A stretch of 61,371 bases of DNA from an uncultured Mogibacterium sp. GTDB lineage: Bacteria; Bacillota; Clostridia; Peptostreptococcales; Anaerovoracaceae. The stretch lies in the NCBI RefSeq assembly GCF_938041965.1, contig NZ_CALISE010000008.1, positions 1 to 61,371 on the forward strand, written 5' to 3'. The notes below the pieces were generated by a model. The model did not search any database. It saw only the letters and a program-made list of their open reading frames with translations, and was not told the origin of the DNA. Below are positions 6,741 to 15,755 of the stretch, piece after piece (the first letter of the stretch is position 1; every line of letters begins with the position of its first letter). The translations under genes were made by a program, and so were the position numbers.

Positions 6741-8603
6741 TTATCTTCCCGAGCTGAGGAAAAATCTTCTTCTGCGGTTAATTACGTTGTAAACGCTTTC
6801 TATCGTTCTTTCAAATTGATAAAGCTCTCTAGTCAAAGTCTCGACATCACCATTTGAAACGCTAGCCATAGATGTGCGTCCTTCGGCGACAATTTCAAAC
6901 CAATCTGGCGCTGTAACCTTGAACCCTCTGAACTTCTGTGCCCATATCTCATACTGCGAGAACTGCATAGCGTAAGGTAACATCTCGTAGAAATATTCAG
7001 GATTTGACTGCTGCATTATTGCAATATCCCTAGGCTGTGCCTCTTCTATGAAGTTGCGCATACCCATCATCCTGTTTGAAAGACGAGCATTTTCTCTAGC
7101 CCTCGCGGCCATTAGGCACGACATCATCGCTGCAAATGCACCAGCAACTAGTATCAGAAGAGGAATCATTAGTGATTTATTGCACTTATACACGAGATAT
7201 CCCACGTACACAAGTTCAGATACATAAAGCGCAGAATACATAGAAATTGAAAACTTGAAGTGCTTCCAATCCATATCGTACCTGAGATCAAATCTCCTTG
7301 TGATAATGTTCAAAATAAGGATGGAGAGCACGAATAACCCAGCTGGAAGTCCATATTTAATCTCTTCTTCATACATATACATCGACACAAGAACAGGAAT
7401 AGTAGCAATTGCAAGAGATATAGCTACAATACTTACATACCTAAACAGTTTAGATATCGTAGTGCTCGCCCTCATCTCGCGAGAGCTATAACCACTAGCA
7501 ACACTGCTTTCAACATCGATAAGTATCCTTTTGAGCTTAACTCCTATGTCCTCCATCTCGACAGCTCTTCCCTCATAAACATCTTCAAAAAGCTCTCCAT
7601 AAATTGCACGAATATATCTATCTTCGTCAATAGATGGTGTATTAAGCTTCACTAGTTTATACTTCTTAGGAGCGTACTCAACTATCTTGAGGCATCCTGA
7701 TATTCCCAGCCTGACTATAAGCGGGACGATATCCCGTATTGATAGCTTACCGTTAAATACATATGCTACGTCAGCTGTCGATATTCCATCAATTGGATTG
7801 GTAATAACCTTTTTCTTAAATTTAGGATCTCTTCCACCTGCTAACCACAGGATCAAAGATAGTGTTGCTGCAGCGATAAATAATACCCCTCCTAGTCCAA
7901 TAGCCCACTCATTGTTTAGAGGATCTTTCCAATATCCATCTGGAAGTTCGGCCTTAAAAGTGATGCCGAAATCTGATGGAATAAGCGAACCACTCATAGT
8001 AATAGTATTTCCATCTATGGAGTAAGACATCTTGTTTGATACATCCTGCGAACCAAACTGACCCGCATAGTACTGAAGATCATCCCAAGGGAAATCCTTG
8101 GGCAGCACTAACGTGAACTTGTAGTTCTGGATTGGTACCTCCCAATCAGGAGATAGCGCAGTCAAATAAAACAAGTCATAATTTTTATTCTTTTCGGCAA
8201 ACTCCTTCACGATATAGGTAATCTTAAATGTATGACTTCCCTTTCTTAACTGTTTCTTGTCATTAATTACGATGTTATACTTCGAGCCGTTTTTTGACAA
8301 AGAAAAATCAGTACCCTTAACATCTACATCACTAATGATGTAGTTACCTGCGGGTACATCAAATTTAAGTTCCGAGAGGTTATTCGGAAGATTAACGGTT
8401 ATCTGCTTAGAGACTTCATAAGTATGATTCTTTTTTACAACCGCTTTAAAATCATAGTTGTTAATCTCATAGCTATTGTCCTTAGTTGCACCATAAGAGT
8501 CAGCCAAAACTAGACCATGACTCACACTCATGATTGCAAAAATTAGTAATATTTTAAGTAAGTATTTATATATATTTGACAACACTTTACCGTTGCTCGT
8601 CAT
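6741..8603 (-). CDS. DUF2207 domain membrane protein
   Basis: Predicted 620-aa membrane protein of the DUF2207 family, function unknown. It has an N-terminal hydrophobic segment (about 15-35, signal or anchor) and an extracytoplasmic beta-rich domain to about residue 230. A membrane helix follows at about 235-260, then the cytoplasmic core (about 270-370). Two or more helices at about 390-500 and a basic C-terminus complete it. The ATG at 8603 is preferred over the upstream TTG at 8624 because AGAAGGAG sits seven bases before it. It may form a unit with typA. The family is widespread in Firmicutes and often annotated as predicted membrane protein; nothing here fixes its role. Confidence 0.75.
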   Translation of the reverse strand: MTSNGKVLSNIYKYLLKILLIFAIMSVSHGLVLADSYGATKDNSYEINNYDFKAVVKKNHTYEVSKQITVNLPNNLSELKFDVPAGNYIISDVDVKGTDFSLSKNGSKYNIVINDKKQLRKGSHTFKITYIVKEFAEKNKNYDLFYLTALSPDWEVPIQNYKFTLVLPKDFPWDDLQYYAGQFGSQDVSNKMSYSIDGNTITMSGSLIPSDFGITFKAELPDGYWKDPLNNEWAIGLGGVLFIAAATLSLILWLAGGRDPKFKKKVITNPIDGISTADVAYVFNGKLSIRDIVPLIVRLGISGCLKIVEYAPKKYKLVKLNTPSIDEDRYIRAIYGELFEDVYEGRAVEMEDIGVKLKRILIDVESSVASGYSSREMRASTTISKLFRYVSIVAISLAIATIPVLVSMYMYEEEIKYGLPAGLFVLSILILNIITRRFDLRYDMDWKHFKFSISMYSALYVSELVYVGYLVYKCNKSLMIPLLILVAGAFAAMMSCLMAARARENARLSNRMMGMRNFIEEAQPRDIAIMQQSNPEYFYEMLPYAMQFSQYEIWAQKFRGFKVTAPDWFEIVAEGRTSMASVSNGDVETLTRELYQFERTIESVYNVINRRRRFFLSSGR

Positions 8604-8687
8604 TATACGTCTCCTTCTAGGCAATACTTCTGAATATTATACCGCATAAAACGGTTAAGCACAATAATTCAAAGGAGCATAGAATAG

Positions 8688-8716
8688 TTGATACACTTTG
8701 AACCTTAGTATAAAAT
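8688..8716 (+). promoter_or_regulatory. Promoter of the dCMP deaminase gene
   Basis: TTGATA (8688-8693), a 17-base spacer and TAAAAT (8711-8716) form a near-consensus sigma-A promoter 33 bases before the ATG. Confidence 0.6.
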
Positions 8717-8749
8717 ACATGATAGATACTATATTAACGAGGGCGTAAT

Positions 8750-9241
8750 ATGAAAAGACAAGATTATATATCATGGGATGAATATTTCATGGGAGTTTCC
8801 CTGCTTGCAGCTAAGCGAAGCAAGGATCCAAACACGCAGGTTGGAGCTTGCATTGTCGATAGTAACAATGTGATTCTATCCACTGGTTACAACGGATTTC
8901 CTGTAGGTTGCTCGGATGATGATCTACCGTGGGACAGAACTGGTGAGGATACCAAGTACCCTTACGTTGTTCATGCCGAGTTAAACGCAATCCTTAATTC
9001 AGGAGGCAAATCTCTAAGAGGGGCAACAATCTACGTTGGACTTTTCCCATGTAACGAATGCGCTAAGGCAATTATTCAGTCCGGCATCAAGGAGGTCGTG
9101 TATTTAAACGACAAATATGCTAATGAAAAATCCACCTTAGCATCTAAGAGACTTCTCGGCATGGCTGGAGTTAAGCTTCGCAGGCTCGCTCCTAGGGAGA
9201 AGAATCTCGTTCTAAGCTTCGAAAACGAGCTTGATAGATAG
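8750..9241 (+). CDS. Deoxycytidylate (dCMP) deaminase
   Basis: Zinc enzyme of 163 aa that deaminates dCMP to dUMP, feeding thymidylate synthesis; it is also the ComEB family. The cytidine-deaminase fold signature is complete: HAELNAI at about 71-77 supplies the zinc His and the catalytic Glu, and PCNEC at about 99-103 supplies two zinc Cys. The N-terminal SWDEYFMGVSLLAAKRSKDP block and the TGYNGFPVGC substrate loop are typical. The ATG is preceded by a weak GAGGG site. No late competence genes lie beside it, so the nucleotide role is the safer call. Confidence 0.9.
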   Translation: MKRQDYISWDEYFMGVSLLAAKRSKDPNTQVGACIVDSNNVILSTGYNGFPVGCSDDDLPWDRTGEDTKYPYVVHAELNAILNSGGKSLRGATIYVGLFPCNECAKAIIQSGIKEVVYLNDKYANEKSTLASKRLLGMAGVKLRRLAPREKNLVLSFENELDR

Positions 9242-9296
9242 CACTTGGCTTTATTACGATTATTAAGGAATTATTTTGTTAATTGGAGGTAGTTTT

Positions 9297-10091
9297 ATGA
9301 AACTTCTAGTTGTTGGTCCTCGCGGCAAAATGGGTCGCCTGATTACAGCAATCGCTGCAGACCGTGAAGGCATCACTGTTGTCGGTGGTGTCGCTCCTTC
9401 TGATAGAGATTACATTGGAAAGGACATCGGAGAAGTTGCTATGGTAGGCAGAGTGTTAGGTGCTCCTGTCGTTTCGGATATCGAAGAGCTAATAGATGAC
9501 TGTGATGTGATTATAGATTTTGCTACTGTTGAGCAGGCAATGATTACACTCGAAGCTGCGAAAAAGCACAAGAAAGCACTCATCTGCGGAACTACGGGTT
9601 TCAGCCAAGAACAGAGGGAGGCATTTGAAGAAGCGGGTAAAACAATCCCTGTAATGCTTGCGGCTAATACATCTAGACTTGTAAATGTTATGTATAAACT
9701 AATTGAAGATGCCACGAAATTGGCTGGTGATGTGGACGTTGAGATACTCGACATGCACGACAGCACTAAACTTGACTCTCCTAGTGGTACTGCTAAGGAA
9801 ATCGGTGAGCTCGTAGCTAAAACTAGAGGCGAATCACTCCATGATGTAGATAGATATGGAAGACAAGGAAGGTGTCCTCGTGAGCACGGCGAGATTGCTT
9901 TCCACTCTATAAGAGGCGGAGATATCTCAAGCAGCCATACGACATATTTTGTTGGTCTCGGTGAGAGACTTGAGATTACCCATCACTCTCAGAGCTTTAA
10001 GTGCTTTGCTGCCGGTGCAGTTGACTGTGCCGTTTACCTCAGCAAGCAGCCTGTTGGATCATATACGGTTCAGGATTGCTTTGGGCTGTAG
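9297..10091 (+). CDS. dapB: 4-hydroxy-tetrahydrodipicolinate reductase
   Basis: NAD(P)H-dependent reductase of 264 aa in the diaminopimelate/lysine pathway. The N-terminal GPRGKMGRLI nucleotide-binding loop, the GTTGF motif at about 95 and the catalytic segment HDSTKLDSPSGTA at about 150-162 are present. The general-acid His and Lys are kept, but the second His of the usual HH pair is Asp here. The ATG at 9297 is chosen over an in-frame TTG at 9276 because GGAGG lies eight bases before it. The gene stands alone, away from other lysine genes. Its stop codon is the first triplet of a 93-bp dispersed repeat. Confidence 0.93.
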   Translation: MKLLVVGPRGKMGRLITAIAADREGITVVGGVAPSDRDYIGKDIGEVAMVGRVLGAPVVSDIEELIDDCDVIIDFATVEQAMITLEAAKKHKKALICGTTGFSQEQREAFEEAGKTIPVMLAANTSRLVNVMYKLIEDATKLAGDVDVEILDMHDSTKLDSPSGTAKEIGELVAKTRGESLHDVDRYGRQGRCPREHGEIAFHSIRGGDISSSHTTYFVGLGERLEITHHSQSFKCFAAGAVDCAVYLSKQPVGSYTVQDCFGL

Positions 10092-10181
10092 ACTATTTAT
10101 GTCAATCAACCCATAGTGAATATATTGACTTCTGCTCCTTTATTTGTTGTATATAGACCGCATTTAAAGTGTCGCAGAAGT
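10089..10181. repeat. 93-bp dispersed repeat, copy 2 (after dapB)
   Basis: Gapless match to 1651-1743 in the ICE leader, about 75 percent identical by eye. Here ACTTCTGC (10128-10135) pairs with GCAGAAGT (10174-10181) and is followed by a T-run, so it could serve as the dapB terminator despite its 38-base loop. Confidence 0.65.
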
Positions 10182-10279
10182 TTTTCATCCGTAATGATAT
10201 TTGTTTATTACCCTACCTAATATTACTAAATATATAATTATTTATATTAAGATTTAAAGCTTGATTTGTAGTTTTTTTA

Positions 10280-10897
10280 TTATTCTTTTTGATGAAACCA
10301 ATAAGAATGATATCCAGAATTAACAACAAATCCTCCCTTAGGTACTTGTCGTATTGCATTAACGACATTTATGTAGTCCCCTACCCCAAAAATAAATGGA
10401 AATGCACAGTATGATAATACTTTGATTCCTATAAATCCCATATTTACAAAAAACACAGCCCAGAAAACATATGGAATAACTGCAAAGATTAGTGTTGGCG
10501 CAATAGACATTAGTATAAATCTTTTTTTCTCGAGTGGCTTTGTAGAATGGCATACTAACACTCCATTGTTTAGTGATATGTATATCTTCACATCCGCATT
10601 TTTTCCGTAACATACCGCATGAATATATTCATGTAATATCGCCTGTACAATCCAAAGAACCACTATATCCAAAGTAAAGTAATCTGCACCTATGTATGGT
10701 ACACCTTGAATATCAGAAATAACCTTACTTATGGTAACAAAAATAATCGTTACGACTATTGCTAAAAGTAAAACCTTAGGAATAAACGCCTCAACATCCT
10801 TGCTCTCCTTGAACATAACTGCATTATCAGGTAGATCCGCTTCTTCTAGATTATGCAAATCCTTAATTAATTTATGCTTATTTAAAAACTTATACAT
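10280..10897 (-). CDS. DUF3267 putative zinc metalloprotease
   Basis: Membrane protein of 205 aa of the DUF3267 family, predicted zincin peptidases. The HExxH zinc motif is HEYIH at residues 89-93, placed at the end of a hydrophobic segment, as in intramembrane or membrane-linked proteases. Hydrophobic segments are visible at about 40-60, 72-90, 130-150 and 155-175. The substrate is unknown. Its ATG overlaps the end of a 26-codon upstream ORF encoding a membrane peptide (stop 10890, start 10897), suggesting coupled translation. The region is more A+T-rich than its neighbours. Confidence 0.7.
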   Translation of the reverse strand: MYKFLNKHKLIKDLHNLEEADLPDNAVMFKESKDVEAFIPKVLLLAIVVTIIFVTISKVISDIQGVPYIGADYFTLDIVVLWIVQAILHEYIHAVCYGKNADVKIYISLNNGVLVCHSTKPLEKKRFILMSIAPTLIFAVIPYVFWAVFFVNMGFIGIKVLSYCAFPFIFGVGDYINVVNAIRQVPKGGFVVNSGYHSYWFHQKE

Positions 10898-10970
10898 AAA
10901 GATGTCCTAATATATACGATATAATCAACGAAGTAATAATACCTAAAAAAAACAGTACAAACTTATTCAT
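10890..10970 (-). CDS. 26-aa single-span membrane peptide
   Basis: A 26-codon frame, beginning MNKFVLFFLGIITSLIISYI and ending HLYV, forms one hydrophobic helix. GGAG lies six bases before its ATG at 10970. It ends inside the first codons of the DUF3267 zincin gene, an 8-base overlap typical of coupled genes. It could be a small membrane subunit, a substrate of the protease or a leader peptide. It is too short for family recognition. Confidence 0.5.
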   Translation of the reverse strand: MNKFVLFFLGIITSLIISYILGHLYV

Positions 10971-11129
10971 ATTTTCTCCAGTAAGCGGTGGTACTTTACT
11001 AGTAGCTCCGCTAAATATAATTTATAACTAATCTGTTGCTACTTTTCCTTATTCCCCCAAATGTATTTTTCCGAAGCACACCATCCACATATATAATCTA
11101 GCATATCTGCAATCCACTGTTTATTAAGA

Positions 11130-12731
11130 CTATCCGCTAAACCGCTCTATCACTTTATCCGCTTGCTTTATGCCGTCGCATGCTGCTGACGTAATGCCAC
11201 CAGCATATCCGCATCCCTCACCTGCAGGATAGATGCCGGAAATCGTTGTGCTTTCGCCTGTCTCCCTATCTCTAATTACTCTTAGTGGTGCCGAGCTTCT
11301 AGTTTCAACAGCTTTAATCACTGCATTTGGGCTATCATATCCGTGAATCTTCTTGGCGAAATTCGGAACCGCTTCTCTTATCGCTTCGTATGCGAAGTTC
11401 GGAAGAGATGCAATGACCTTATCTGCTTTTCCAGAGAGGAACTCACCCATGGTGCAGGTTGGAGGCTTGTAGTTTCCACCACCGTTTTCAAAGGCTAGTC
11501 TTTCGTACTTCTGCTGGAATCTGATGCCTGCTAGTACATCCTCGGATTCAAAGTCGCTCACTCTCACATCGCAGAGAATGCCACTGTTAGCAGTGCCGCT
11601 ATCTCTCCGTCTGTTGCTCATGCCGTTAACGCAGACTTCTCCACTATGTGTCGAGCAAGTTACAACCTCACCTCCAGGGCACATACAGAAAGAATATACG
11701 CCTCTTCCATTGCTCGCTTTGTACGAAACCTTGTATTCTGCAGGCGGAAGCCTATCCTCTGCTCCGTACTGTGCTCTATCGATTAGCTCCTGTGGATGCT
11801 CCATTCTAACGCCTATAGAAAGCGGTTTCTGCTCCATCGCAAGTTTCGAATCTTTGATTAACTCGTACGTATCTCTCGCACTGTGACCAGTGGCAAGAAT
11901 CATCGCATTGGTCTCAATAACCTCTTCACTTCCGTCTAAAGAAGTGACAGTTACAGACCTTAGTTTGCCATTTGAAATCGATATATCGCTGAGCTTTGAT
12001 CCAAACCTAACTTCGCCACCGAGGGCAATTATCTGCTCTCTAAGCCTTACTATCACTGCCCTCAGCACGTCTGTACCTATGTGAGGCTTATGCTTATATA
12101 TAATTTCCTCTCCTGCGCCAGCATCAGCGAAGGTTTCCATTACGAACTTGATATTAGGATCTTTGATGCCGCTGGTTAGCTTTCCATCTGAAAATGTACC
12201 GGCTCCACCTTCTCCGAATAGAATGTTGGAATCTTCGTTTAGAACGCCCTCGCTTTTAAACGCCTCTACATCCTTAACACGTTCAGACATACCCTTGCCA
12301 CGCTCTATGACTATCGGTCTATATCCATTCCTAGCAAGCTCTAGGGCAGCAAATATGCCGCATGGTCCAAAGCCTATGACAAGCGGGCGACCTATAAGCT
12401 TCTCACTTCCAGACATCGGGTCCAATTTTTCAATTTGCTTATGCAAGTTACACTTATGCTTTTTTGCAATTCTAGGGGATACCTGTACTCCTGTCGTAAA
12501 ATCTACGGTATATACCATGAATATATTTGACTTATCCCTTGCGTCTATCGACTCACGAGCAACCTGCCACGTCATGATATCCGAAGCTTTTAAAGATAGC
12601 TGCTTAGATATTTTGGCTGGTAAATCAGTCATTTCACGTCCCACAGGAAGCTTAACTTCGCTAATACGGTATGAATATTTACCAGGCGTCTCTCCGCCGC
12701 GCCATACTCTATCTACAATTCTAGTTTCCAT
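11130..12731 (-). CDS. FAD-dependent oxidoreductase, COG2509 family
   Basis: Predicted flavoprotein dehydrogenase of 533 aa. After an N-terminal alpha-beta domain (to about 90) comes the dinucleotide-binding motif GFGPCGIFAALELARNGY at about 110-130, then a glycine-rich FGEGGAGTFSDGKLTS block at about 170 and the C-terminal FAD-binding GEGCGYAGGITSAACDG motif near 505-520. The family's substrate is not known. An in-frame ATG at 12839 would overlap the upstream gene by 53 bases and has no better ribosome site. The ATG at 12731 matches the family N-terminus more closely, though its AAGGAT site is distant, so the start is uncertain. Confidence 0.8.
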   Translation of the reverse strand: METRIVDRVWRGGETPGKYSYRISEVKLPVGREMTDLPAKISKQLSLKASDIMTWQVARESIDARDKSNIFMVYTVDFTTGVQVSPRIAKKHKCNLHKQIEKLDPMSGSEKLIGRPLVIGFGPCGIFAALELARNGYRPIVIERGKGMSERVKDVEAFKSEGVLNEDSNILFGEGGAGTFSDGKLTSGIKDPNIKFVMETFADAGAGEEIIYKHKPHIGTDVLRAVIVRLREQIIALGGEVRFGSKLSDISISNGKLRSVTVTSLDGSEEVIETNAMILATGHSARDTYELIKDSKLAMEQKPLSIGVRMEHPQELIDRAQYGAEDRLPPAEYKVSYKASNGRGVYSFCMCPGGEVVTCSTHSGEVCVNGMSNRRRDSGTANSGILCDVRVSDFESEDVLAGIRFQQKYERLAFENGGGNYKPPTCTMGEFLSGKADKVIASLPNFAYEAIREAVPNFAKKIHGYDSPNAVIKAVETRSSAPLRVIRDRETGESTTISGIYPAGEGCGYAGGITSAACDGIKQADKVIERFSG

Positions 12732-12786
12732 ACTTTGTACTTCATCCTTATACTTTATCCTTTTCAGAGCCCTACTCGTACCTAGG

Positions 12787-14094
12787 CTAAATACGGTCTG
12801 CAACTGCAGCACCTGAACGCTTTCCGGACAGAAAAGCATGATTTAGGTTATATCCACCGCAAAAGCCGTCGTAATCTAGAACTTCACCAACAATATATAG
12901 ATTCTTTACTAGATTTGATTCAAACGACGATTGATCAACTTCAGATTCTACAACTCCACCTGAAGTGCACTGTGCTTCTTTCCACCCCTTCTGGCCTGTC
13001 GGCTGGAACTTAAGAGCGCTCGCACTTGCTACTAGCTTATCTCTTGCTTCTTCTGATGATAAGACGAGAGAGTCTTCATCTGCTTTAAAGCCTGCCTGCC
13101 TAATTATTTCAAGCGCTACGCCTTCCTTGAAAACGGTCTTAAACACATCCACAAGCTTCTCACTTACAAATGATTCATTACGTATACTACCAGTTCTCTC
13201 GGCGGCACACTTTAACACATCTCCTAAATCAATTTCCCTACACAAATCGAGCACGATCTCAAAGCTTGAAAAAGTATCACCTGGTTCAAACCTCATCATC
13301 TTAGATAGATTAAATATACAGATACCAGAGAGCCCAAACTTAGTGAATTGAATTTCACCGTCTTCTCTATGTATTTCTTCACCATTCTTAAACAGCTTTG
13401 CTTCCGCACGCACTCTTGTACCCGACAGCTTTGATAAATCTGCACCATCACACTCTATCGGTGCAAGTGAAGGCACGAGCCTAGTAACAGTGTGACCAAG
13501 TCCTCTGAGCCACCTATATCCTTCTCCAGTTGAACCGTATACAGGTGCAGACTTGCCACCTGCAGCTATTACAAGGGCTGACGAATATACGGTGCACTTA
13601 AGTGCATTAGCCGATCTACCTTGGCTACTTGCGTCCCCCATGGAAACCGACGTTACGAATTCAGGCTTGTCAGAAGCATACGATACTTCCAGTGCAGTAA
13701 CACCAGTATATACCTTTACACCGAGCTGCTTTAGCCTTAACTCAAGCAGTTCTGAAACATCGGCAGCAGACTCGGACACAGGGTAGAGAAAACCATTTTC
13801 ATTACTCTTAGTCACTATACCTATGGAGCTCAAAAAACTAATAACTTCACTATAACCTTCCGCATTAACATTAGTTATATTGCATCTTCCATTACCAGTC
13901 GCACGAAGCTTACGGCCCATGATTTCATTTTTTTCAATCAAAACCACATCAATCTTAGAATTGCTTCGCTTGGCACTTATAGCTGCTGCCATGCCTGCTG
14001 GACCACCGCCGATTATTAAAATGTCACCTCTTAGAGTTTTGGGAAGCTTCAGGCTAAGGTCTCCGCCTTTATTCCCTCTGCATTTATGCGACAT
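12787..14094 (-). CDS. BaiN/HI0933-family flavoprotein
   Basis: NAD(P)/FAD-dependent oxidoreductase of 435 aa in the HI0933/BaiN (RdsA) family. It opens with the Rossmann motif IIGGGPAGMAAAISAKR at about 26-42, followed by the family signature GRKLRATGNGRCNITN at about 60-75. The C-terminus has the GEVLDYDGFCGGYNLNHAFLSG-type FAD-contact region near 405-428. Members reduce varied substrates (one is a bile-acid enoyl reductase), so the real substrate is unknown. Start ATG 14094 follows AAGGTG. It lies directly upstream of the COG2509 flavoprotein and is probably co-transcribed with it. Confidence 0.85.
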   Translation of the reverse strand: MSHKCRGNKGGDLSLKLPKTLRGDILIIGGGPAGMAAAISAKRSNSKIDVVLIEKNEIMGRKLRATGNGRCNITNVNAEGYSEVISFLSSIGIVTKSNENGFLYPVSESAADVSELLELRLKQLGVKVYTGVTALEVSYASDKPEFVTSVSMGDASSQGRSANALKCTVYSSALVIAAGGKSAPVYGSTGEGYRWLRGLGHTVTRLVPSLAPIECDGADLSKLSGTRVRAEAKLFKNGEEIHREDGEIQFTKFGLSGICIFNLSKMMRFEPGDTFSSFEIVLDLCREIDLGDVLKCAAERTGSIRNESFVSEKLVDVFKTVFKEGVALEIIRQAGFKADEDSLVLSSEEARDKLVASASALKFQPTGQKGWKEAQCTSGGVVESEVDQSSFESNLVKNLYIVGEVLDYDGFCGGYNLNHAFLSGKRSGAAVADRI

Positions 14095-14217
14095 AATACA
14101 CCTTCTTGCCTATGTAAAATCATATAATTATATCATAATAGGCTAACACAAACATGCCCAGATGATTGTATTAGCCCATAATTCTTGTGGTTATTAACTT
14201 TATGTATTCGCTTTATA

Positions 14218-15408
14218 CTATGCGAACTTCTCCGCTGCAGCCTTTAGCTGCTCAGCCTTATCTGTGTCTTCCCATCTAACACCGAGCGCATCTCTACCGA
14301 AATGTCCATAAACTGCCAGTGCTCTATAGATTGGCTTAAGAAGGTCGAGCTGCTTGATTATAGCAGCTGGTCTCATATCGAAGTTCTCTCTAACTAGCTT
14401 GGCGATATCTTCATCCTTGAGTCTTGCAGTCCCATAGGTGTTCACATATATGGAAACCGGCTCTGCAACCCCGATTGCATAAGCTAGCTCAATCTCGCAC
14501 TTGCGAGCAAGTCCAGCAGCGACGATATTTTTTGCAATATATCTAGCCATATATGCACCACTTCTATCAACCTTCGTTGGATCCTTACCAGAAAAAGCGC
14601 CGCCACCATGACTAGCATATCCGCCATAAGTATCAACGATGATCTTACGCCCGGTCAGACCGGAGTCTCCCTTTGGACCACCAATTACAAATCTGCCAGT
14701 AGGGTTAACGAACAGTTTAGTTTCATCGTCGATTAGCTCGGAAGGGATAATTGGCTTAATCACATGCTCAATCATATCGCGTCTAATCTGTTCGAGAGTT
14801 GCATCTGGATCGTGCTGAGTTGAGATCACTACAGTGTCCACTCTTACAACCCTGTCATCATCGTATTCAACTGTCACCTGCGTCTTACCATCAGGTCTTA
14901 AATAGCTTACTGTACCATCTTTTCTAACTTCAGCAAGCCTTCTTGCCAGTTGGTGTGCGAGAGAAATAGGCATTGGCATGAGCTCTTCCGTCTCATCACA
15001 AGCGAATCCGAACATCATACCTTGATCTCCTGCACCGGTCATGGCATCATCGTCAGCTTCTTTTCCTTCCTTAACTTCAAAGGATTCGTTTACACCCATA
15101 GCGATGTCAGGCGACTGCTCCTCGATACTTACGAGAACTGCACAAGTGTTACCGTCAAAGCAAACTTCACTGCAATCATATCCTATACTTTTAACAACAC
15201 CTCTAACAATTCCCTCTATATCTACAGTGCAAGTGGTCGAAATCTCACCAAATACGATTACAAACCCCGTCTTGGTTGCTGTCTCGCATGCTACATGAGC
15301 ATGAGGGTCTTCGGCAAGTATGGCGTCAAGAATCGCATCAGATATTTGATCGCAAACTTTATCAGGATGACCTTCTGTAACCGATTCTGATGTAAATAGT
15401 TTCTTCAT
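14218..15408 (-). CDS. metK: S-adenosylmethionine synthetase
   Basis: Makes S-adenosylmethionine from methionine and ATP; 396 aa, the normal length. The ATP-binding SVTEGHPDKVCDQISDA at the N-terminus, the GAGDQGMMFGFAC hexapeptide region at about 110-125 and the phosphate loop GGGAFSGKDPTKVDRS at about 250-265 are intact. The start at 15408 follows GGAGG by seven bases; a longer in-frame ORF to 15444 has no ribosome site. The gene sits behind a SAM-I riboswitch and its terminator, so it should be shut down when its own product is plentiful. Confidence 0.97.
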   Translation of the reverse strand: MKKLFTSESVTEGHPDKVCDQISDAILDAILAEDPHAHVACETATKTGFVIVFGEISTTCTVDIEGIVRGVVKSIGYDCSEVCFDGNTCAVLVSIEEQSPDIAMGVNESFEVKEGKEADDDAMTGAGDQGMMFGFACDETEELMPMPISLAHQLARRLAEVRKDGTVSYLRPDGKTQVTVEYDDDRVVRVDTVVISTQHDPDATLEQIRRDMIEHVIKPIIPSELIDDETKLFVNPTGRFVIGGPKGDSGLTGRKIIVDTYGGYASHGGGAFSGKDPTKVDRSGAYMARYIAKNIVAAGLARKCEIELAYAIGVAEPVSIYVNTYGTARLKDEDIAKLVRENFDMRPAAIIKQLDLLKPIYRALAVYGHFGRDALGVRWEDTDKAEQLKAAAEKFA

Positions 15409-15446
15409 TAAAAACCTCCATTGAGCATTACTGCCCTTCTTCAAAT

Positions 15447-15482
15447 AAAAAACTCTTCAGCATGAGCCACATGCATGAAGAG
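15447..15482 (-). terminator. Riboswitch-controlled terminator before metK
   Basis: In minus-strand sense, CTCTTCA-GCATG pairs with CATGC-TGAAGAG (one bulge, 5-base loop) and runs into six T residues, ending 39 bases before the metK start. The stem's 5' side overlaps the TGTCTCTT segment that can instead pair with AGGAGACA at the foot of the aptamer, giving an antiterminator. Confidence 0.85.
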
Positions 15483-15506
15483 ACAAATTTCATCTATGAA
15501 TATGTC

Positions 15507-15608
15507 TCCTCATCTTTCAGGCTTTGCCTGTGGGACTTGGCACAACCGCAATATGCGATGCTGCCGCGAGTTCATCGGGCCCATTCCCTCACTCGCTCTT
15601 AATAAGGA
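15507..15608 (-). promoter_or_regulatory. SAM-I (S-box) riboswitch aptamer
   Basis: On the minus strand the S-box core is clear. P1 pairs TCCTTATT (15601-15608) with GATGAGGA (15507-15514). The conserved AAGAG...GAGGGAATGGGCCCGATGAA block, a GCGGCAGC turn, and GTTGTGCCAA followed by the CAGGC/GCCTG P4 stem come in the right order. Placed before metK and followed by a terminator, it is a transcriptional off-switch that senses S-adenosylmethionine. Confidence 0.9.
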
Positions 15609-15618
15609 TTGTAAAAGT

Positions 15619-15646
15619 ATTATATATGTAAATCCGTTAGTGTCAA
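15619..15646 (-). promoter_or_regulatory. metK promoter
   Basis: TTGACA (15641-15646) and TATAAT (15619-15624), both exact consensus on the minus strand, are separated by 16 bases just upstream of the SAM-I aptamer. Confidence 0.8.
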
Positions 15647-15755
15647 GTTTCATATGTTACATATTATGGTTTTTTGAGAAAAATGCCAGCGAGAGCGAGA
15701 TTATAGCTCAGTTTTGGTATAATTAAAATGTTATGGACTGACAAGGAGAATTAAT

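Noticed and set aside
12148..12816. 222-codon plus-strand ORF antisense to the COG2509 flavoprotein
   Set aside because: The opposite strand encodes conserved FAD motifs throughout; this frame is a by-product of codon bias.
15475..15726. 83-codon plus-strand ORF upstream of the unknown 425-aa gene
   Set aside because: It is antisense to the SAM-I riboswitch, terminator and metK promoter and shows no coding character.
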